Shown here: in pieces, positions 12,430-24,835 of the stretch
Layout: every line of letters begins with the position of its first letter
How positions within the stretch are numbered: position 1 is the first letter of the stretch
Origin: Stictocephala bisonia
Lineage: Eukaryota > Arthropoda > Insecta > Hemiptera > Membracidae
Assembly: GCA_035578905.1 (NCBI GenBank)
Contig: JAQJVL010000667.1
Location: 243,501 to 307,500, forward strand
DNA length: 64,000 nt
Reading direction: 5' to 3'
Made by a program: the position numbers and the translations under genes
The notes under the pieces: generated by a model
Seen by the model: only the letters and a program-made list of their open reading frames with translations
What the model was told of the DNA's origin: nothing
Databases searched by the model: none

Positions 12430-12588
12430 ATTACTTAGAAAGAATAATTAATTAATAGTCCAACAACAAATGAACAGCTGGTGGTTATCAGCTGATCCCT
12501 TTCAAAATTTGTCACGACTCTGATTGGGATCTAACTGAGAACCTTTAGCTTATGAATCTGGGCTTTAACCAACTTCACTACCGATCCG
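12430..12588 (-). mobile_element. tRNA-derived SINE, minus-strand copy (tail-to-tail partner)
   Basis: Reverse complement of the left SINE with scattered differences. The A box is at 12569-12580 and the B box at 12526-12537 on the minus strand. One B-box base is changed (cagttaga instead of cagttcga), so internal promoter activity is probably weakened. The two copies lie tail to tail and can pair over about 150 bases. Confidence 0.75.
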
Positions 12589-13533
12589 AATCGATGTGAG
12601 AATCGCTGAGTGTGTTCCTGTGTACAGGACATCAAAGCTGGACGTGGTTATCAGATTTCATTTCAGAATATTTCTCGTCGGCTTGATAAAATGTTATCAC
12701 GTTTTCCATTAATTTAATACAACTAGAAGAGTTTGTATTTTTGTTTTCTTCACAATCAATCTCAGGAAAATGTACTACTTTGGTAACTTGGATACAGTAA
12801 TATTTTATCGTATATTAAAATTTTATCATAAATATTATTTTAAAGTGTGTGAATGAAAATTTTGGAAATAGTAATGGTTGTATATCAACGGACAATAACA
12901 CATATTGTAGATTTTGATTTGAAAAGTTACTTATAACTCATAAAATACAGGAATCTTTTGAAAATGTATACATTTGATTTAGTATATTGATTGAATACTT
13001 TATGTCATAAAGTTGTGATTATCGGCTCTCTGGTTTTTTGATAGATAGATAAGTATTTCAAATAACCTGGTATTAAATGAAAATGATTATTTGTCTTAAG
13101 TTGATATTTTAAATTATATTTGAACAGACAGTTAAAGATTAAGTATAAGTAATTATCAATATAATTCTGGTATACTTAGGCCGTTGGAAAACGGTTTCCA
13201 AAGCCCTTGTGCGAGTGAGATGCAAAGAGTGGCGCAGGTAAGACAGATAAATACTCTTACTCCACTGTGTAATTACATTTAAAAATTGTCATGGCAATCA
13301 GAGTGGTAGGCTGTGTGCTGACGGTGCAATATCAATCCCCACCCATTTTACGTCATAAGCAGCAGTGATCATTGATTGATTTGATTAACACTAATGAATC
13401 AAGATTAGAACAATTAAATTACTATTTAGTATTCAAACAACAATTAAAAACAGCGATAGCAAAATTAGTAACAGTGTAAACAATAAATAGCATTTACACA
13501 AACTTGTACAGTTCGTTACAGTTATTTTTTCAA
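12589..13533. other. AT-rich DNA with one possible small exon
   Basis: No gene is supported. The 58 bases at 13180-13237 are bounded by AG on the left and CAG/GTAAGA on the right on the plus strand, and two frames are open. This is too short to call. Confidence 0.35.
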
Positions 13534-13646
13534 CTAAACACTGTTGCGGAAGTTGAACACTTGACGGCGGGAGTTAGTCACGTCCATGAAGTAAAGCAGC
13601 TCAGCGGTGGAAAGATTCTCCTCTGCTGCTGGCACCCTAACACCCG
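13534..13646 (-). CDS. Candidate terminal coding exon, unknown protein
   Basis: Minus-strand reading from a possible acceptor (tatttag at 13647-13653) gives 37 codons ending in TAG at 13534-13536. The peptide includes 'STAELLYFMDVTNSRR' and 'QVFNFRNSV'. Third codon positions are rich in C and G, unlike the AT-rich surroundings, which is what marks it as exon-like. A second possible acceptor lies 10 bases further in. About 730 bases upstream, a minus-strand GAG/GTAAAA donor after a short ATG frame (about 14410) has a compatible phase, but that link is speculative. The plus strand is also open over part of the island. No family recognised. Confidence 0.35.
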
Positions 13647-15383
13647 CTAAATATAACATGTGGGTCGTTTTCTATCTGGATCAATTATAACTAGGCAATG
13701 ATTTCTCTTACAATACACTATCCTACTCATATCCTAATTACCTCGGAATTAAGGCAAAAATGCCACACTTACAGGGAGGGTAAGATTTATATAGGTTATT
13801 ATTACTTAATTAACTACTCAGTAGAACTATTATGATATAATGTGTGAAATTTACCTTATTTAGAAAAAAGAAAATATACTTACTAGACCCATTGTAACTA
13901 GGATATTATAGTTATTTATAACAATTTCGTAAAATATTGTAAAAATATTATTACAACTGATCAATAATTTTTTCCAAAACCAAACATAGTAAATAACAAA
14001 GAGTAAGTACAATAAATATAAAAACGGTCGATAATCTCTAAAAACAGTCAAGTCCAATAAATAATAGGAATTAAATAGATCAAGATGATAACCAACTAAA
14101 TATCATTGACATTTTGAAATTTAAGGAATCAATGCAATATAAAAATATTAATTGTCAAATGTTCTAAAAGAGAACAACATGCTATACAAGATATCAAGGA
14201 AACGTAGTATAACTGTACATTTTAAATTTTAATTGTAGATAAATGATGTACGATCTTAACTCCAATAAAGACTTACTCAATAACTTGATTAAGTACAAAT
14301 ACTTGATAGCTAAAGTTATAAAAACGCCAAACACCCTTAGAAACCTGTTTTGGATCCTCTCGGTCACCTCCAGAGCTTGGTAATGACCGTACGTAGTGTG
14401 GTGGGGTGATTTTACCTCGCAAATGCATTGTAGAATGGACGTAAGTATTTATTTTACATTATTTTAAGAGATAGACGATTAGCTGTTAATTCTTCAAAGT
14501 CTCTATAGTTGTTGTAAGGTACTACGTATATGATTTTCAGGTAAAGCTCATGCAACATGCATTTTGTGCAACAAACCATGGACTGGATATTCAGTTTGAA
14601 GATAAAAGATAGTATTAAAGCTCACTTGTCCAACGGAGTTACACGCACAATTTGAGACATTAACTGTCAAATAGTTTTTTTATATCAGATCCAAACGACA
14701 TCAAGATTGTATTTCAGCAAAAGAAATTTCACCGTGGAGGTCACCTACATAAAGATATTCAAAATAATCAGTGAAGAGAAAACATATATAAGCCCTAATG
14801 TTATTAAAAAAATCACGTATATAAATGATTTACAAAATAGGTCTCATATTAGAACCTTGGACAACTCCAGAGATAACATAATCTTCTACCATCGATAAAC
14901 AACAAACTTGACGCATAAATTTCCAATGGACATTAAATTTAGAAGTTTTACTATGAGTAGATGAAGTTTTACCTGATTGATGAACGTGATCAATATACAA
15001 GGTACAAAAACTTAAAATTCATATAGTTATAATTTTATTTCAAAGTAATTAAGTAAAGACTATCTCATATTTTTCTTTTTGTAAAATAATTAACACTACC
15101 AATAAGCTAAATCGATTTATTATTTATATAACTAACACTCTTATCTTTATCGTGCTGAAAATAAAAGAACTGGAACTAATAAATGATCCTTAGTTGAAGT
15201 TTCAACTCTTCAATCGCATGGCTGATCATTCTTTACAAAAGACTTTTATTTAGCTCCACTCAGCAGTTACATACAACTCAATGGTTGTTGATGATTGAAA
15301 AAAAATAACGTCCAAAAGCTGAATTTATGTCCAATCAGCTGTTTGTATTTACTTTTTGGTAGAGTAAGAAAAATCCACAGACT
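13647..15383. other. AT-rich DNA, one unresolved GC-richer patch
   Basis: Around 14345-14445 there is a GC-richer patch. It is open on the minus strand for about 60 codons and has a strong plus-strand donor-like site at 14439-14446. Neither strand gives a convincing gene. The rest is AT-rich and featureless. Confidence 0.35.
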
Positions 15384-15497
15384 AATTTAAATTTGTAATA
15401 CCACTTAGTTTAAAAGGATCCTTAAATTTTGATACTAGTAATATTTCATTAGAATCTAATTAGCATATTACAATTTATCAATGTATAAGAGTAGCTG

Positions 15498-15499
<2 letters not shown>

Positions 15500-15568
<69 letters not shown>
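15500..15568. repeat. (TA)n microsatellite
   Basis: About 34 TA dinucleotides within unit 1 of the segmental duplication. The corresponding place in unit 2 has only a short irregular AT run. Confidence 0.95.
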
Positions 15569-15571
<3 letters not shown>

Positions 15572-15656
15572 CGCTCATCTACACTCATCACACTCATTCG
15601 AAATCCATATTTGCCTATATCTTGACGATCGGCGTCTTATGAATAAATAAATAAAT
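15569..15656 (+). repeat. Repeat family B, 3'-end fragment
   Basis: Matches the last roughly 80 bases of family B copy 1 ('cactcatcacactcattc', 'gcgtctta') and ends in an AATA-type tail. It sits between two TA microsatellites and is absent from unit 2 of the segmental duplication, so it inserted after the duplication. A 3'-anchored fragment with a simple tail is typical of target-primed retrotransposition. Confidence 0.65.
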
Positions 15657-15658
15657 AA

Positions 15659-15684
15659 ATATATATATATATATATATATATAT
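15659..15684. repeat. (AT)n microsatellite
   Basis: Short AT dinucleotide run following the tail of the family B fragment. Confidence 0.9.
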
Positions 15685-16734
15685 CAATAATTGTTCGTAA
15701 CCTAATCACCGATGAACCTAAAGAAAAATTCGTAAAATAATTTTAAAGGACGTCTTTGTCAAGGAAATGGTTATGCCACATGATGGAAAAACAGCCGCAG
15801 GTTGTTTTTTGTTTGCGTCACAATCTAGTATCGTATTTTATTGTTTTGCTGTTTTGAGGAGATCGGTCTCAATATTTTCTCTTTCACAAATCGTTGTCGG
15901 TAAATGGATGATTTCTGTAGACATTTTTCTCTTTCCTGCAATACGGACATAAATTACATTAAAAAATAATTTAACGAAATGTTAAAAGAATATTCAAAAT
16001 TAAAGGAAAAGAATTTTTAAAAGATAAGGACATTTTTAAGTAAAAAATATAAAGATATAGAATAAATTTAACCAGTATTAGGATAGGTTATGTGATATTA
16101 ATAATGATATAAAATGAAATGGGAGGATTTAATGATGTAGTTATATTGTAACTTAGCTGCTTAAGAGAAGGAATACGTGTAAAAACTAATAAATCTCTAT
16201 AAGATGTTGCTTTAACGAATATATCATGGCAACAAATACATTCCGGATTAATATAAAGAAATGTTTGTCCTATCGTTTAGTTCCCATGGGGAGGCAAAAC
16301 CATTTAATATTATATGTTACTTTAGGTAAATTAAACATTGTTTTTATGTATTCTAAAATCCATACGTCAAAAAATACAACTCTAGATATTATATTTAGAG
16401 GGTTACAGAAATTATCGTAAACTATCTACAGAATGCCTATAATCTACAAAATATTTATTTGTGATTTTAATTTTTACGATTAATAACTATACTGACTAAC
16501 TTTTATAAACCTAGGCGATGTTAAATTATAGGAATAAGTATAAGTTTGGAATCTTTAAGTGTTTATAAATTCTCAAGATTTTACAAGCCCATTAAACACG
16601 TTCTCCATTATGGTCGACGTGATCCGACAGTCGATACAGCAAACTTGAGACCGACTGTAAAATTGTTCTTCTTGGTCATTCGAGAGCACAGTTATTCTAT
16701 ATCACTTATTTTGAATAAAAATACTCAAAATCTC

Positions 16735-16738
<4 letters not shown>

Positions 16739-16778
<40 letters not shown>
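16739..16778. repeat. (TA)n microsatellite
   Basis: About 19 TA units in unit 1. It produces an Ile-Tyr run in a plus-strand open frame (16546-16854) that is not a gene. Confidence 0.95.
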
Positions 16779-16781
<3 letters not shown>

Positions 16782-19683
16782 CATATATGCAGATCACTTT
16801 TGTACATTTTACTTGATATATGTTATAAGTGAAAAGTATAGATTTATTTTTTAACTATAGACTTAACTATTTTTCATACTTAACCATAAGGTCAAACATA
16901 TTAAGTTTTTCACTGCTGTTATATTTGTGTTCAGTGCTGATATATTAATATTCATTTGCTATTTTAGATTTTTTCTTAGATCTATCATATTAATTAGTTA
17001 CTATAATAGACTGAATGTTATTATTCACCCAATATCACTGTGTTGGGTTTAGACAAAGTTGATATAAACATGAACCAATGGTTGGTCAAATATGTTTAAC
17101 TAAAAGTATTGACAATAACTGACTAAATTTATCTAAGACTGTTTTAAATGAACTGTACTATTATATACCATATACACTTAGATATCCTCAAAAGGATGAA
17201 ATTGAATAATTTAGAGTAACTTTTAATCCATATGTTATCAAATAAAATAATCTCATACTTAATAACATAAAAAAGCAATATTTACCTACTGTAATAAGAA
17301 AAAAATTGTACTTTTTTCAGTTTATCAAATTAAACATTTTTCAAATATGTTTCATCCAAAAGAATTTAGGGAGTTTAAGGGGAAAATATAGTTTTCTAGA
17401 AGAATTAAAAATAGCTGATATCAAATGAAATATTGATGTTTTAAAATAAATGTTAAAACATTTATGTTTTATTTTAAGTTTAATTGATATTTGTTATTTA
17501 TTCCTGTGTATTTTTGGAAATTTTATTTTGATTTGTATTATATATTTACTCGTATAATATTTCATTTAAATTAAACGGAAAAACTTATAGTTAAGGCCCA
17601 CACTTAATAATTTTGGTTACTTGCTTGTGCGCTTTTATTTTGTTATTTAATATAATATGATGGAACCTCTATACAAACTAAGCATTAGAGGCCTGATTTA
17701 TTTTCTATAATCTCACTAAGCATTTAATTTATAGTAAATAGTTTTTTATTTTTATTCTATTGATTATAATCATAATATTTAAATTTGAACTTTTACGTTT
17801 CTGTTATGCGTTAAAAATTATGTAATTTTAGTACGAAAGTGAAGGAGGTTGTGTTTCGTATCTTAAATGAAACGTATCATACATTTTACATTATATTATA
17901 TTGTAACAGGGAAAAAATAATATTTTTCTAATTCTTCTTAGGAAAGTATAAATACTAACATCTACTTATAAATTGGTTGGTGGACCAGGACTAAGCCAAG
18001 CATGTCTAAACGTGTAATATCACTTAGTAATGTTTATTTAAATAGATGAAACTATCTTGATATTTTGATTTTATTTACTTAGATTTAAAATTAAACACAA
18101 GAAAACAAAAACTATACAGGAAATGTTGTTATTGACATTTTATTAAAAAGTATTTAAGTATAATTATCAACGATAAGAATAGTTTATTATACTAATTATT
18201 GTAAAATAAGAATTGAAGAAACGTCTTTCCATTTCTGCATTGATTTAAATTTGTAAAATCTTATAGTATACAAGGATCGTTTTAATTTTGATACTAGAAA
18301 TATTTATTTGCATTAAAATCTAACTAGCATATCACAATTTATCAATGTATAAAGGTAGCTGAATTATTTATATGTATATTATTTTAATTTTCAAAAACTT
18401 TCCCCCTATGAAATATTTCTAAAGAAAAATACCTAAAATATCTTAAAGCACGTCTTTGTCAAGAGGATAATGATTCTGCCACGTGTGGGAAAACAGCTGC
18501 AGGTTGTTTTTTGTTTACGTAACGATGTGGTGTCGTTTTTTATTGTTTTGCTGTATTGAGGAGATCGGTCTCAATATTTTCCCTTTCACAAATCGTTGTC
18601 GGTGAATGGATGATTTCTATAGACATTTTTCTCTTTCCTACAGTACACACATAAATTACATTAAAAAATAATGTAACTAAGTAAATATAAGTACGTAAAA
18701 AAAATAAAGATATAGAATAAATTTATTCAGTATTATGATAGATTATGTGATATTAATAATTATATAAAACGTAACAAGAGGATTTAATGAGGCAGTTATA
18801 TTAGAGATTTACTGATTAGCAAATATTAAAACAAATATTTCGTGTTAAAACTAATAAATATCAAATAGTTATTGCTTTAATGGAGATGTTATGGTTACAA
18901 ATACAGTCCAGATTAATATAAAAAAAATTTTAAATCATATCGCTTAGTTTCCTTGGGGCGGAAAAAAAACAGTTAAAGATTGTATGTTATTTTAAGTTCC
19001 ATAAAAGTACTACATTTTTTTATGTATTCTAAAATTCATACGTCTAAAAATACAAGTTTGGATAATATATTTACAGGGTTACTGAAATTATCGTAAACTA
19101 CCAACAGAATGCCTATAATCTACAAAATATTTATATTTTGATTTTAATTGTTATGATTAATTACTAACTATACTTGGTAATTTTTATAAAACTAGGCGAT
19201 GATAAATTACTAGAATGCAAATCTAAGCTTGGAATTAAACTGTTTAAGTATTTATAAATACTATTAGACTTGTAAATTATCAATCATTTACAAGCCCATT
19301 ATGGTCGACGTGATCCGACAGTTGATACAGGAAACTTGATACTGACTATGAAATTGTTCCTTTTAGCCATTTGTATGCATTGTTCATTTTGTAATGTAAA
19401 GCTCAGTTATTCTATATTACTGATTTTGAATAGAAGTGCTCCAAATATCGTTGTCTATTTGCAAATATATTTTATACGATTACCTTTATTTATTTATGAG
19501 TGGAGAATATAGATTTATTTATTAACTAAACATAGAACTATTTTTTGTACTAAACCATATCATTAAAGATATTGAATTTTTCACTATTGTTATATTTATG
19601 TGTTCAGTGTTGATGTATAACCATTTAGTTACTATTTTAGGTTTTCTTTGTTTGATTTATCATATTAATTAGTTATTATTATA

Positions 19684-20173
19684 CAGGAGTTTCAGAATTC
19701 TCTACCAACCTTTTGAGGTATTGATTCTGCGCGAATATATTGACTGCACCATCTGCCACGCACCACAAAAAGTGTCATACCTCGTTTATTTTTTATTAGA
19801 TCTAAATAAATAGGATATCGTTAGACGCCTTTAGACTGTCTAAAAAATGTTATTTGAGTAAAATTGTTATACGACTATTGTATTAAAAGGTATTCTTATT
19901 TGAACATTTTGGATGGCCACCATTTTTAATTCCTAATTTAGAAAATTTTGAAATTGTATTCCTAAGTTTGCCTTCAATTATTAAGATGTATACTAAATTT
20001 AAAAACGTTGCGTTAAATAGCTTTTGATAAAAAAATAATTTTTGAAAAAAAAACCAAAACGGTGGCTTTGTGAGTAATTGAAGACTTTCGGATGATACAA
20101 ATGTGATATTTATATTCGCTCTTAACTAAGAATCAATACCAAAAAGGTTGGTAGATGGTTCTGAAGCACTCTG
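19684..20173. mobile_element. TA-flanked MITE with about 44-bp terminal inverted repeats
   Basis: The left end begins CAGGAGTTTCAGAA and contains 'ctaccaaccttttgaggtat'. The right end, read inverted, begins CAGAGTGCTTCAGAA and contains 'ctaccaacctttttggtat'. The termini match over about 44 bases with small changes. TA flanks both ends (19682-19683 and 20174-20175). The paralogous position in unit 1 of the segmental duplication (about 17012) has a single TA and no insert, so it serves as an empty site. A TA duplication and termini of this kind fit a nonautonomous Tc1/mariner-superfamily element. There is no transposase in the 490 bp. Confidence 0.85.
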
Positions 20174-20618
20174 TAGACTGAAAGTTATTTCTCATTAAAA
20201 ATCACTATTTTTGATTTAGACAAAGTTGATATAAACAAGGACCAGTGGTTGGTCAAATATATTTAACTAATAGTAGTGCCAATAATTAATTAAATTGATG
20301 TAAGACTTTATAAAATAAACTTTAATATTATTTACCATCTCCATTTAGACATCCTTGAAAAGTTGAGATTAAAGTCGTTGAAACATTATCTAAAATTATA
20401 ATTTATTTATACTTCAGAGTAACGTTTAATTAATTTACTATCAACTGAAACAATATCTTAGTTAAATACCTAAAAAAATCAATATTTATTTACTAAGAAA
20501 AAAAATACCACAACGATGACCAAGAATAGACAATATTTTTCCAACAAATTTTAAGAGTTTAAGGGGAATAAATAGCTTTTTAGAAGATTTAAAGAATGGC
20601 TGTTATCTATGAAATAGG

Positions 20619-23165
20619 CCGTCCGCCCACACACCTTCAGTGGTATTGACCCACCCACCCGCCCATACACGTACACTGGGATTGACCCACCCACCCGCCC
20701 ATTCACGTACAGTGGTATTGACCCACTCGCCCGCCCATACACGTACAGAGATATTGACCCACCCGGCCACCCATACACGTACAGTGATATTGACCCACAC
20801 GCCCACCCATACACGTACAGTGGTACTAACCCTCCCACGCACCCCTATACGTACAGTGGTACTGAACCTCCCACCCGCCCTCCTCTACACGTACAGTGGT
20901 ACTGACCCACCGGCCCTCCCTTACACTTACAGTGGTACTGACCCACCCACCCTCCCCTACACGTACAGTGGTACTGACCCACCCGCCCTCCCCTACACGT
21001 ACAGTGGTACTGACCCACCGGCCCTCCCTTACACTTACATTGGTACTCAAGTACCATACACGTACAGTGGTATTGACCCACCCGCCCACCCATACACGTA
21101 CAGTGGTATTGACCCACCCGCCCACCCATACACGTACAGTGGTATTGAACCACCCGCCCTCCCTTACACGTACAGTGGTATTGAACCACCCGCCCTCCCT
21201 TACACGTACAGTGGTATTGAACCACCCGCCCTCCCTTACACGTACAGTGGTATTGAACCACCCGCCCTCCCTTACACGTACAGTGGTATTGAACCACCCG
21301 CCCTCCCTTACACGTACAGTGGTATTGAACCACCCGCCCTCCCTTACACGTACAGTGGTATTGAACCACCCGCCCTCCCATACACGTACAGTGGTATTGA
21401 CCCACCCGCCCACCCATACACGTACAGTGGTATTGAACCACCCGCCCTCCCTTACACGTACAGTGGTATTGAACCACCCGCCCTCCCTTACACGTACAGT
21501 GGTATTGACCCACCCGCCCACCCTTACACGTACAGTGGTATTGACCCACCCGCCCACCCATACACGTACAGTGGTATTGACCCACCCGCCCACCCATACA
21601 CGTACAGTGGTATTGAACCACCCGCCCTCCCTTACACGTACAGTGGTATTGAACCACCCGCCCTCCCTTACACGTACAGTGGTATTGAACCACCCGCCCT
21701 CCCATACACGTACAGTGGTATTGACCCACCCGCCCACCCATACACGTACAGTGGTATTGACCCACCCGCCCACCCATACACGTACAGTGGTATTGACCCA
21801 CCCGCCCACCCATACACGTACAGTGGTATTGAACCACCCGCCCTCCCTTACACGTACAGTGGTATTGAACCACCCGCCCTCCCTTACACGTACAGTGGTA
21901 TTGACCCACCCGCCCACCCATACACGTACAGTGGTATTGACCCACCCGCCCACCCATACACGTACAGTGGTATTGAACCACCCGCCCTCCCTTACACGTA
22001 CAGTGGTATTGAACCACCCGCCCTCCCATACACGTACAGTGGTATTGACCCACCCGCCCACCCATACACGTACAGTGGTATTGACCCACCCGCCCACCCA
22101 TACACGTACAGTGGTATTGACCCACCCGCCCACCCATACACGTACAGTGGTATTGAACCACCCGCCCTCCCTTACACGTACAGTGGTATTGAACCACCCG
22201 CCCTCCCTTACACGTACAGTGGTATTGAACCACCCGCCCTCCCTTACACGTACAGTGGTATTGACCCACCCGCCCACCCTTACACGTACAGTGGTATTGA
22301 CCCACCCGCCCACCCATACACGTACAGTGGTATTGAACCACCCGCCCTCCCTTACACGTACAGTGGTATTGAACCACCCGCCCTCCCTTACACGTACAGT
22401 GGTATTGACCCACCCGCCCACCCATACACGTACAGTGGTATTGACCCACCCGCCCACCCTTACACGTACAGTGGTATTGACCCACCCGCCCACCCATACA
22501 CGTACAGTGGTATTGAACCACCCGCCCTCCCTTACACGTACAGTGGTATTGAACCACCCGCCCTCCCATACACGTACAGTGGTATTGACCCACCCGCCCA
22601 CCCATACACGTACAGTGGTATTGACCCACCCGCCCACCCATACACGTACAGTGGTATTGACCCACCCGCCCACCCATACACGTACAGTGGTATTGAACCA
22701 CCCGCCCTCCCTTACACGTACAGTGGTATTGAACCACCCGCCCTCCCTTACACGTACAGTGGTATTGAACCACCCGCCCTCCCTTACACGTACAGTGGTA
22801 TTGACCCACCCGCCCACCCATACACGTACAGTGGTATTGACCCACCCGCCCACCCATACACGTACAGTGGTATTGACCCACCCGCCCACCCATACACGTA
22901 CAGTGGTATTGAACCACCCGCCCTCCCTTACACGTACAGTGGTATTGACCCACCCGCCCACCCATACACGTACAGTGGTATTGACCCACCCGCCCACCCA
23001 TACACGTACAGTGGTATTGACCCACCCGCCCACCCATACACGTACAGTGGTATTGAACCACCCGCCCACCCATACACGTACAGTGGTATTGAAATTTCCC
23101 GCCCACACATACACGTACAATGGTATTGACGCACCCGCCCACCCATACACGTACAATGGTATTAT
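20619..23165 (+). repeat. Large 36-bp minisatellite array (about 70 units)
   Basis: The unit is 36 bp, built from 'cacgtacagtggtatt', 'gacccacccgcccac' and 'ccata'. Two main variants coexist: type D (gacccacccgcccac) and type E (gaaccacccgccctc). They alternate in runs. Because 36 is divisible by 3 and the unit lacks stops, several frames on both strands stay open for over 700 codons. These are not proteins: the repeat dictates them and no start context or flanking gene supports them. The first 12-14 units are the most diverged. Confidence 0.97.
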
Positions 23166-23490
23166 TCTAATTCATCAACGGTTTTCAATACTAACATCCC
23201 CTTATACATTGGTTGGTGGACCAGGACTAAGCTAAGCAAGTCCAAACAAGTAGTTTCTGGTACAAATGTTCACACTTAAATAGATGAAATTATTTTGTAT
23301 TTATTTACTTAAATTTGAAATTAAACATAAGAAAACAAACACTATACCTTAAATTGGTATTGACATTTTATATAAAAGTACTTAAGAATAATTATCAACG
23401 ATAAAAATAATTTATTTATAGTGATTATTAATGTAGTAAAATAAAAACTGAAGAACCCATAACCTCTATCCATTCCTACATAGATTCATT

Positions 23491-24480
23491 TTAGCAGGTT
23501 TAGATTTATCTTACATTAAAAAAATACAAATAGATGTTACTAATCAATTTAACGAATTTAAAAGCTAAATAAATTAAGTTTTTTACAGTGTCAGAATTGC
23601 CGCATACATTTAAGCCTGAATTATTCTATTTTATTAATTTATTTTGATTTTAATTTCTTATTCAAGTGTGTTTTATACAGGCCGTAAAATAATATTGCAA
23701 CAGCTAACTCCAGAGCAAGATGCCAATAAACTCCAAGCAAGTTTAATGTGCAAGGCCTCTAGCATTATACATTCCATGAACAATATTACACTATTTTACT
23801 GCAAAATGGCTGTGTCATGAATTCTAAACAGACCCTCATAAAACTTATATGGGCAAACACATAATTCCGTATGAAATATTCAAGGAAGTGTTCCGGAAGA
23901 AATTTTCTAGGTTCAATTTTCTTGCATGAACCTCTCTTGATAATAAAAATGACTAATTTATATATTTATCTGTTTATTAGGCTTAGTATACCCATAAAAT
24001 ATTACAATTCTTGTTATGATACACATGTTGGACAATGTTAAAAGCTCGTGAAAAATGAATAAGAAATTATGATTTTAAAATTATGCTAAAGAATGCAATA
24101 AAACTAAAACAAAACTTATTCAGTGGATACAACTCTTTAGAGAAAATAATTAATAAAACGTGATCATCCTATTTCTTAAAGAAGCTGTCTAATTTTAGCA
24201 ATTTTAAAGATTTAACTTTAAAAACAACAAAAACATGAAATAATAATAAAAACAGTTTTATGTAAGCGAATGAACATTGTTACATTCTAGAATCACTTTA
24301 TTTGGGTTCATTTAATTATCAATATCAATTAAAACTGATACTTAGCTGTGAATTTATGCCTGATGTAATATAAAACATTAAAAAATTTTAAACACAAATT
24401 GTCTAATAATGTTCATGTATAAACCTCAGAATAATTTATCTAATTATATGAAGATAATTTTATTTAAAAGTGACAGAGTC
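23491..24480. other. AT-rich DNA with one candidate exon
   Basis: Featureless apart from the exon-like island 23681-23820 listed separately. Confidence 0.4.
23681..23820 (+). CDS. Candidate terminal exon, unknown protein
   Basis: A good acceptor (pyrimidine-rich stretch ending 'ttttatacag' at 23680) is followed by a plus-strand frame of 45 codons ending in TGA at 23818-23820. The peptide begins with 'RKIILQQLTPEQDANK' and is polar at first, then hydrophobic. No domain recognised. The minus strand is also open for part of the island. Without homology or transcripts this stays a weak candidate. Confidence 0.25.
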
Positions 24481-24483
24481 AAA

Positions 24484-24835
24484 AACACTGTACGTTTATG
24501 GGTGAATGGGAGGGTCATCACGATCGTACGTGTTAGGGTGGGTGGCAAGGCCACTAAAACTGTACGTTTATGGATGAACGGGAAGGTCATCATTGCTGTA
24601 CGTTTATGGGTAAATGGGAGGGTCATCACGATCGTAGGTGTTAGGGTATGGTGGCAAGGCCACTAATACTGTACGTTTTTGGATGAACGGGTAAGTCATC
24701 ATTGCTGTACGTTTATGGGTAAATGGGAAATTCATGGCCATCATACGTAGTAGGGTGGGTGGGAGAGTCACCGATAACTTTATGGGTAAATGTGAGGGTC
24801 ATCACGATCGTACGTATTACGGTGGTTGGGAAAGT
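24484..24835 (-). repeat. Diverged 36-bp minisatellite family array, minus orientation
   Basis: About ten 36-bp units alternate between two sub-types ('ctgtacgtttatgggt' and 'atcgtacgtgttagggt'). They make a 72-bp double unit. The core words 'gtacgt' and 'gggtgggtgg' tie it to the main family read on the opposite strand, but it has drifted more than the other loci. Confidence 0.75.

Larger units (their letters stand above)
15384..18241 (+). repeat. Tandem segmental duplication, unit 1 (2.86 kb)
   Basis: The order of matching blocks is the same in 18242-23490: 'gatactag..atattt', the 'ggagatcggtctcaatattt' block, 'ctaggcgatg', 'tggtcgacgtgatccgacag', 'tttagacaaagttgatataaac', and 'ttggttggtggaccaggact'. 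Unit 1 keeps about 490 bp (17432-17921) that unit 2 lacks. Divergence is moderate with many indels, so the duplication is old. No open frame is conserved between units. Confidence 0.8.
18242..23490 (+). repeat. Tandem segmental duplication, unit 2, with insertions
   Basis: Partner of 15384-18241, directly adjacent. Two later events lengthen it. A 490-bp MITE inserted at a TA (19684-20173). A 36-bp minisatellite array (20619-23165) stands where unit 1 has 17432-17921. After the array, similarity to unit 1 resumes at 'aatactaacatc' and runs to about 23490. Confidence 0.8.

Noticed and set aside
13180..13237. 58-bp micro-exon with a CAG/GTAAGA donor on the plus strand
   Set aside because: Two frames are open, the acceptor is weak and the stretch includes a small hairpin. 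Too short to support without transcripts.
14345..14446. Gene fragment suggested by donor-like sites on both strands
   Set aside because: The plus-strand frames contain stops before the donor, and the minus-strand frame lacks a good acceptor. Only kept as a note next to the 13.5-kb candidate.
20603..23235. Several open frames of over 700 codons on both strands
   Set aside because: The 36-bp unit has no stop in several frames and is a multiple of three, so open frames are automatic. No promoter, splice site or non-repetitive domain accompanies them.
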